From Chara braunii (Eukaryota > Streptophyta > Charophyceae > Charales > Characeae): a stretch of 34,205 nt of DNA. Shown piece after piece: positions 28,426 through 34,205 of this stretch; the first letter of the stretch is position 1; the number at the start of each line of letters is the position of its first letter. The stretch is taken from assembly GCA_003427395.1 (NCBI GenBank), contig BFEA01000070.1, positions 1,317,780 to 1,351,984 on the forward strand. Reading direction: 5' to 3'. Below the pieces are notes generated by a model, which was not told the origin of the DNA, ran no database searches, and saw only the letters and a program-made list of their open reading frames with translations. Position numbers and translations under genes: made by a program.

Positions 28426-29275
28426 ATGGGAAGCAGGAGAAGTGAGTCTTGGGGTAGGCATGAAAGGTTCAGAGGGTATGAGAGTGGAGGATGGGAAAGT
28501 GGGGACGATTGGCGCGACCGAGGGAGGGACGAGAGAGAAGACGCGATGATAGGCGTGGGTCGTCGGTCGAAGACTTTGGAAGGAGGATTGAAGGAGTTAG
28601 ACAGGTTAAATGCTACGAATGTGGGGAGTTTGGTCATTATAAGAGCCAGTGCCCTCGATTGCAAGGGAGGTTCGGAGGAAGTGGAGGTACATTTACCGTA
28701 AGTCAAGAGCTGGAAGACTCTCCGAGTTCCGTGGGAAGGATGGCCAAGCAACTCCTAGACCAGCAGAAAGAAACTGAGGAGGCCAAGCGCGAAGTAGAGC
28801 TGAAACTGAAGAAATAAGAAGAAGAGAAAGCCGCAAAGGAGGAAGAGGCAAGAATCGCTATGGCAAAAAAACTAGCGAAGGAGGAAAGGAAAAGAAACGA
28901 AAGTGGGAGTTGAAGAAACTGTTGGCGGAGCAGCGCGAGCAGTATGAGGAGAAGCTGGAGAAGATTGTGGGTCTAAGCCGTAAAATGAAAGGGGTGTCGA
29001 TAGAAACAAGGAAGAAAGGTAAAGTGAATGAAACGTCATCGTCGAACTCAGATGAAGGCGGAGAAGACGAGGAGGACGCCACTCCCTTGAAGGATAAGAG
29101 AAAGCGCCACGACTCTACAGGAGCCGTTGAAAACAGTCCACATGTTAGAAACCCCAAAGAAGATGGGGAAGAAGAAGGAGGCGTGACACCAGCTAGCAAG
29201 AAGCGGAAAGGGAGGGGGAGACCTACAAAAGCCGATTCGCAAGCAGCCCGGCTAGCGAAAGGGGACGACCCATGA
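28426..29275 (+). pseudogene. Penelope-like element, zinc-knuckle / coiled-coil / AT-hook-like ORF1
   Basis: A nucleic-acid-binding accessory protein by its features. After an Arg/Gly/Asp-rich start (WGRHERFRGYESGGW) comes a CX2CX4HX4C zinc knuckle (CYECGEFGHYKSQC, 28611-28652). A long Lys/Glu coiled coil follows (QLLDQQKETEEAKREVELKL, then LLAEQREQYEEKLEKIVGL), then an acidic patch and a basic tail with RKGRGRPTK, resembling an AT-hook. The reading frame changes near 28540 and 28900, and a TAA at 28815-28817 interrupts it. The final TGA overlaps the next ATG (ATGA at 29272-29275). Gag-like zinc-knuckle proteins are usual in LTR elements and LINEs but uncommon in Penelope-like elements, so this partner is notable. 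Confidence 0.65.
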
Positions 29276-31153
29276 GAGGGAGTTCCCATGGGAGAGAAGT
29301 TTGCGCACCCGAGGCAGGATATAGAAAGGCGGTAAGAAAAACTATAGCCTCTTTCTATCCCGAGACACTGAAAGCGATGTGCAAAGGAGTGGGCCTTCCG
29401 TTCTACGGTGTTAACGATGCTGTGGATACACTGTCAGAGTTAAGGGTTACATACTGCTACAGAGAGAAGAAGTCGTTGGGCTCGACGTCAAACAAACAAG
29501 GAGAGGAAGAGCAGATAAGGGGCGAAGTCCAAGACCCTCAAGGAGAACCAGACAAGTAAAGCAGAAGGGTGGGAGATCCTCCTCGATTTTTTGGAAAATA
29601 GGAAATGGTGTAAACAGAATCGCGGAGCTAAAAGGCTAATACCGTTAGTCGAGAGGATTCTAAGGAACGTTGTCCTACTGTTGGTGTTGGAGAATAAGAT
29701 TAGTTGGGGAAGGAAGTATGTGGAATGTATGTGAGAAGTTTTGAGAGATTGCGAGGGAAGTGGGATGAACCGGACTCTTGTGTGTATTTTTTGTTGAATC
29801 CTTGGTGTAAGCTCGCTTATGTAGGAAAGACCAAGAGAAGACTAATCGATAGCTGGTTGAAGCATGTCGGAAGGGCAAAGTCTAACAACATTATTCGGAA
29901 GAATAGACTGTATCTGTGGTTAAGAAAATAGGGATGGGAGTCGTACGTAGCGGTCCCAGTGGCAATAGCCGAAAAATCCGAGCTAGAGTGATTGGAGCAA
30001 AGACTGATTAGGCGCTGGTGTCCGGTTTTGAACATGAATGGTTGGAAAGATGGTAGGAATCGAAAGAAGAAGAAAAGAAAGTGAAGGCGTGAGAGAAAGA
30101 AGGAAAGGAGAGTACACTTTGATGATGAAAAGATACTACGCTTCCTGTGTAGCGGTGTTCAGAGTACGGGGAAGTTGAGTGAAGTAATTCGGTCGGTTAA
30201 AGGAAATAGAGAAAGGAAGGTGACCTCGAGTGGGGGGAAAATCTGGGTAGAAGATTGGGGAATTGTCAAAAGGGCATTTAGAGATTCGGCCTTATTGATT
30301 GGAGCAAAGAAGATTAAACCGAAAGTCGCTAACAGCCTAATTGAGGAAGGCGGTGAGGTGAATTTCGTTCGAATACGGGAAAGGCAGCCAGGTAACCTGA
30401 AGCTGAAAAAGTAGTTGCATCAGCTGCTCAAATGCCCCTGGTCATTGAAGAAACTCGAATATCTCCAACTGGACCAGCCCGTGCACCTATTCATGGAAGT
30501 GAGAAGCTTCTCGAGAAAGAGCACAAGGAAGACTCTCAAGGAGATGATAAATGGGGTGGTGAGGAGGAAGTTTGGAGTTAGTCTGAGAAGAAAGGTGGTA
30601 ATCGGGATCACGTACGATGAACGTATATCATGAGCAAAGATTAGGATGCGAACTATTGAGAAGATAGGGTCACAATGTCAGTCTGCTGCCGAAGTGAAGC
30701 TACGGTGTCAGAAGATCTGACTTATCTGAAGGAAAAACCAGACCGTCGGAGGACTTCTCCATAACCATAGACGATTCAGTCGTCTTCTGGCTAATATCTG
30801 CTTCTGTGCAGATTTTGATCTCCCACGTCAGGGGGAACACGTAGCTTTCCGTTTAAGCAGTAGGAATGACGTGGACATGAGGATGTGTAACACGAAGAAT
30901 GTGATTCAGGGTATTGACAGCGGAAGGGACGACGTTAGACTCTGCAGGGAACTAAATGACAAGATGATAAAGTTAGGCCTGGAACCCACGTGGACACCTC
31001 ACCAGGCGAAAGCATGTATCTGGAAGGAGAGAGGAATAGGAGATGGGTTGATAGATGCGATCGAAGATGTGAAGGAGAAGTGAAAGGGAATGGTGTTTTG
31101 TTCGTTGGACAAGAATCCCGCAGAGACCCTGGTAGTCTGTCCACTACGAGGAG
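29272..31153 (+). pseudogene. Penelope-like ORF2, N-terminal half with GIY-YIG endonuclease
   Basis: Frame 1 carries most of this region but is broken by frameshifts (about 29540-29730) and stops. An N-terminal helical segment (ETLKAMCKGVGLPFYGVNDA, about 29370) resembles a SAP-type DNA-binding motif, tentatively. The endonuclease follows: CVYFLLN (29779-29799), AYVGKTKRRLIDSWLKH (YVGK at 29818-29829) and, beyond a TAG (29929) and a TGA (29989), LEQRLIRRWCPVLN with the expected Glu and Asn. GIY-YIG nucleases nick DNA to prime integration in Penelope-like elements. A linker of about 1 kb with no recognised domain follows (30040-31083), including a long stop-free stretch from 30760 (CADFDLPRQGEHVAF). 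LDKNPAETLVVCP (about 31105) corresponds to the DKG-type block at the start of Penelope RTs. Confidence 0.75.
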
Positions 31154-32375
31154 GGAATGAGAGTGATGTTTTGGGGCAACGACGCCTTTGAAGCTGTATG
31201 GCGAAAAAAAGAAGAAGTCATGGTACGAGCGAAGAAGGAGTACAAAGCGAGAGGGCTGAAATCGATCGGGAAATGGGATAACAAAGGATCGTGGGGAAAA
31301 ACCTATGTTCTCCCGAAGCATAAGGACACACAAAAATTTCGCACGATCTCTCCTTCCTTTTTCGAACCAGCGAAGATGACGAACCAGAGGGTGGCGAAAA
31401 CCCTCAATTTCCTATTGTTCTCACTGCCAAAAATTTGCAAAAAACAGTCACTTCAACCTGAAGTCAACAAGTCTGTTAAAGTCGAGGATCGACAAAGTTA
31501 ACAAATGGGCCTCCAAGAAGAAGAACGGCGAACTAATGGGAATATCTTACGGCATTAAAGAAATGTTTAGTAAGCTTCCCCATGAATCCGTAAAAAAGGC
31601 AATCGAATGGGTGTTGAAGGTATTCTCGTTGAAAGGGAAGAAGTCTGTGATGGTTAGATTGAGGGGGAAGGGTGCATCCTTTGGGAAGAAGAGGGAAAAA
31701 GAAGGGTGGGTGAAGGTAGAGTTTGAGTCGATCAGGGCGATGATGGAGTTTGATCTTAGTAATACCTTCCTGTGGGCCTCCGATCGTTTGGTTAGGCAGG
31801 GGAAGTCGAGTAACCCTCCCATCGCATGCATTCTCTGTGCATATTATGAATGTCTATTTCTGGAAAACTTGGGGAACGATGTTGGGATGGTAAAGGGGAT
31901 TATACTAGTGGATGATGTCTCGTTGTTTGTTTGGCAAAGTTGGGAGAAAGGGAAACAGGGAGGAGATAAAGGGATCATCGAAAAATTTGAGAGTTCGTAT
32001 GACCCTAGGTTGTCTCTGAAGAGAACGGATGATGGGATGGATGAATGGAGTTTCTTGGGTTGTAGAGTTCTAATTGAAGATGGGAAGGTATCGAGTTGGT
32101 ATCGAGCAAAAAACTTCTCTGAGATTTGGGAAAAAGGTGAAAAGTTGGAGTACGAGTGCTTTCATGATTTCTCTTCCTATAAGTGCATAAAACAAAAACG
32201 CACATTGATTAACGAAATGTTACACAAAATCAGGGAATGTACAACCTCAGTTGAACGCGCAGAGGAAGGACTGCTATCGCTGAATCGCGAGCTGAGAAAA
32301 CAATCATTTCATGGCGACCTCTTTGAACGCACGCTTTGGCGCTTTGTCAGGCTGAGTGCACCTGACTGGACGTAG
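31154..32375 (+). pseudogene. Penelope-like ORF2, reverse transcriptase
   Basis: Segments in two frames (31157-31501, then 31536-32375). The first has KTYVLPKHKD and KFRTISPS, matching the early RT blocks. The second has the motif A region YGIKEMFSKLPHE, where Penelope RTs carry Asp-X-Lys-X-X-(Y/F)-(T/S)-X-X-Pro-His. Here the Asp codon reads GGC (Gly, 31551-31553). Motif B is the RQGKSSNPPIACIL region, motif C is ILVDDVSLFV (VDD at 31908-31916), followed by EWSFLGCRVL. The C-terminal part (SLNRELRKQSF…DLFERTLWRF) reaches the stop at 32373-32375 and lies inside the downstream repeat. The frame break near 31500 and the motif A change make it inactive. Confidence 0.8.
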
Positions 32376-32809
32376 ATTGCAAGAAGGGTAACTTTTGACA
32401 TTAAGCCCACAGGCTCGAACTCGGTACATGGGCGATAGGCAGGAGATTCTAGTCAGTTGTTTTTCTTTTGTCAGGGTTGGGTTCTTTTTTGGGCCCGTTA
32501 AGGTCAAGGTGACGTCCGTAGGAAATAAGGTAGCTTTTTGATTTTAGTCAGTTGTTTTTCCTTTCGTCGGGTTTGGGTCCGTTTCTGGGCCCGGTAAGGT
32601 TGAGGTGACGTCCGCAGGAAATAAGGTAGTTGTTGGGTACTATTAATAGTAGTTCAGGGAATGGATGAAACCTCTTTTTCGGGTTTTGGCATTTTCAAAG
32701 CACTGTTGACGTTTTACGACTAAGTGGTAAAGTCTTTTGTGTTCAATGGTTTGAACTATCTCGTTTTGGGTTTACCATCGAGTAAACAGTACACGGAACT
32801 CATTTACCT
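32266..32809 (+). repeat. Downstream pseudo-LTR of the Penelope-like element
   Basis: A direct copy of the upstream repeat without the MITE, offset 5071 bp at its start. It begins inside the RT coding end and continues through two roughly 90-bp units and a conserved tail (GTTTACCATCGAGTAAACAG) to 32809. The intact CATT empty site is at 32305-32308. Confidence 0.88.
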
Positions 32810-34205
32810 TTCAAAACCCTACAACCCCATATATATATATATTTTCACTTATTTTTCGACCCCCAAAAAAATATCCGAAATATCGGGCCGCAAACTAGGC
32901 CTGGTGGCCGCGGCTGCGGCCGAATTGCCCACGGCCTAGGCCACGGGTATCACATAGAAGTCAAGAAGTAGTACTAGGGCGGTGAAGCAACAACACGGAA
33001 CATAGGCTGGAGGGCATGGGGGAGGCGGGTGGGCAGGCAAACAACACTAAGCAAGAAAAGAACGGACAGAAAGTCAAGAAGCAGCACTACAATAAGACAA
33101 CAAGGAAGACAAAAGAGCAAGTAGCAAAACAACACAGCGCGAAAAAAAAATAAAACATGATAGAATATTTCGTCAGAGTTGCACCGACTCATCAGGAGGC
33201 TGAACCCTCTACAATCTGCAGAATCTTCGTATTTGATGGTTTAGGTCATAAACCCTTTGAACCTTGTTGAAGGCAGACTGTCCCCAAGCGGAACATAGCA
33301 GGGGGCAGCAACCCTGTGAAGCACCAGGCAATACAGTAGAGGCAACACGGCTGCACAAGGCCAAAAATGACTGCAAGGAACAACATGGCACACAGGACAT
33401 GCAACGCGGCAACCGTGTAGTGAAGCACAAGACAACATAAGCAAGGCAATCACACTGCAAGGGACGGCAGGGCAAGCGGACAAGCAGCTCGGCAACCGAG
33501 GAGCAGAGCACAAGGCACCTGCAACAAGGCAACCAACCTGCAAGGCACACAAGCGGCAAACACGGAAGGCACGACCATCGGATGAGCAGCAAGGGAGCGG
33601 AGCAGCGAAGCGCAAGTCGACACCAACAACATGGCCACACCACAGAGCGAACACAACAATTTGCAGAGAACCACATGCGAAGCCAGCGGAACAGGCAGCA
33701 AGGCAACAACGGAGCGTAGACGAGGCAGTCCACACATCCAACACAGAGCAAAGCAGCACAGGACCTTTTCACATCACGATTGAACCCCGCAGATTGTTGG
33801 TTCCCACCACCCACTGAGCCAGTGAGTCACTCCGACCGTCATCACCCATAGGCAACACAAACATCTCGAACCTAGCTGCCCCCCTAAGAGTGCAGTATGC
33901 ACTCCAAATGAAGAACCACCGACAGTTTGGCACTACTTAACGGTGCTCAGTTGGGCACACAAAAAAAGTACTCAGAAAAAATCAGAGGGAGGACATATAA
34001 CAGAAGAAAGTGCAATGACTTGCTGATTTCTGCTGCCGAGTTTGACTGCGAGGCTGTATACTAACCTGTAGGGTTAGCTTTGTAATTTTGTTGGGCTGAG
34101 GGCTAACTGAGAGGTCCGCCTGTGTGGAAATTCGTGAGGGACAGATCTGTAATTTCTGAAAAAAATACAGACCTGGTACTAGCCGAGTTCCTACAGCTAC
34201 CCTAA
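32810..34205. other. Right edge, no recognisable gene
   Basis: A TA microsatellite (32830-32843) and a GC-rich imperfect palindrome with AGGCCTGG…CCTAGGCC (32898-32943) come first. From 32990 to 33770 the plus strand is rich in GCAAGGCAAC-like degenerate strings, leaving a long Cys/Leu-rich minus-strand frame (33209-33814) that I attribute to the biased repeats. GAGTGCAGTATGCACTC at 33887-33903 is a near-perfect palindrome. No motif suggests a gene. Confidence 0.5.

Larger units (their letters stand above)
27195..32809 (+). mobile_element. Penelope-like retroelement with N-terminal GIY-YIG endonuclease
   Basis: The order on the plus strand is upstream pseudo-LTR, a zinc-knuckle protein, a polyprotein with GIY-YIG then Penelope-type reverse transcriptase, and downstream pseudo-LTR. 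Most Penelope-like elements have GIY-YIG after the RT; a minority with it before the RT (the Chlamys-type permuted clade) is known from the green lineage. The direct repeats, GIY-YIG and RT motifs support the call together. The copy is degenerate, with several stops, frameshifts and a substituted motif A aspartate. Confidence 0.82.

Noticed and set aside
33209-33814. 201-codon Cys/Leu-rich minus-strand frame
   Set aside because: Composition matches the underlying degenerate repeats and no domain or signal is visible.

Overview
This is a eukaryotic, transposon-dominated window. It has no operons or bacterial gene order, and its content is long microsatellites, assembly gaps, LTR and non-LTR retroelements and a foldback MITE. 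The chromodomain Ty3/gypsy elements, the initiator-tRNA-Met-like primer sites and a Penelope-like element with an N-terminal GIY-YIG domain suggest the green lineage, perhaps a streptophyte alga with a large genome such as Chara. The organism call is inference. Only one open frame (9665-10243) is a candidate for host coding sequence. Everything else recognisable is mobile and broken.

Layout. 1-850: a degenerate tRNA-like sequence and a 24-bp minisatellite. 850-7030: two nested LINEs. LINE-1 (1207-6338, minus strand) lies inside LINE-2 (about 850-1206 plus 6339-7029, plus strand), with a 14-bp target-site duplication and a 15-nt poly(A) tail. 7689-9240: a putative plus-strand LTR, a primer site and a leader rich in TGACGTGG-type motifs. 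9665-10243: a coiled-coil ORF with a plausible upstream splice acceptor. 10250-11491: homopolymer tracts, a second tRNA-like copy, a (CT)n tract and a 299-bp gap.

11492-24207: three chromodomain Ty3/gypsy copies. Element A (11492-19041, minus) is nearly end to end: 3' LTR, polypurine tract, pol, gag, leader, primer site, 5' LTR. It has lost most of RNase H and the integrase core, and a 44-bp duplication shifts the protease frame. The 3' LTR of element B (19042-20221, minus) interrupts A's 5' LTR. B's integrase meets element C (plus) head to head near 21769. C carries an integrase core, a chromodomain and a complete 1287-bp LTR (22921-24207).

24340-25830: a remnant of a different gypsy reverse transcriptase, itself split by an insertion. 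26430-26930: a long polypyrimidine tract.

27195-32809: the most interesting object, a degenerate Penelope-like retroelement. It is flanked by direct repeats (pseudo-LTRs) and encodes, in order, a zinc-knuckle/coiled-coil/AT-hook-like protein, a GIY-YIG endonuclease and a Penelope-type reverse transcriptase. Its upstream repeat was invaded by a 361-bp foldback MITE, and the downstream repeat preserves the empty site. 32810-34205 shows no recognisable gene.

The parts do not form a working pathway. They record successive insertions: LINE into LINE, LTR element into LTR element, and MITE into Penelope element. In each recognisable element at least one catalytic region is deleted, frameshifted or interrupted by stops.
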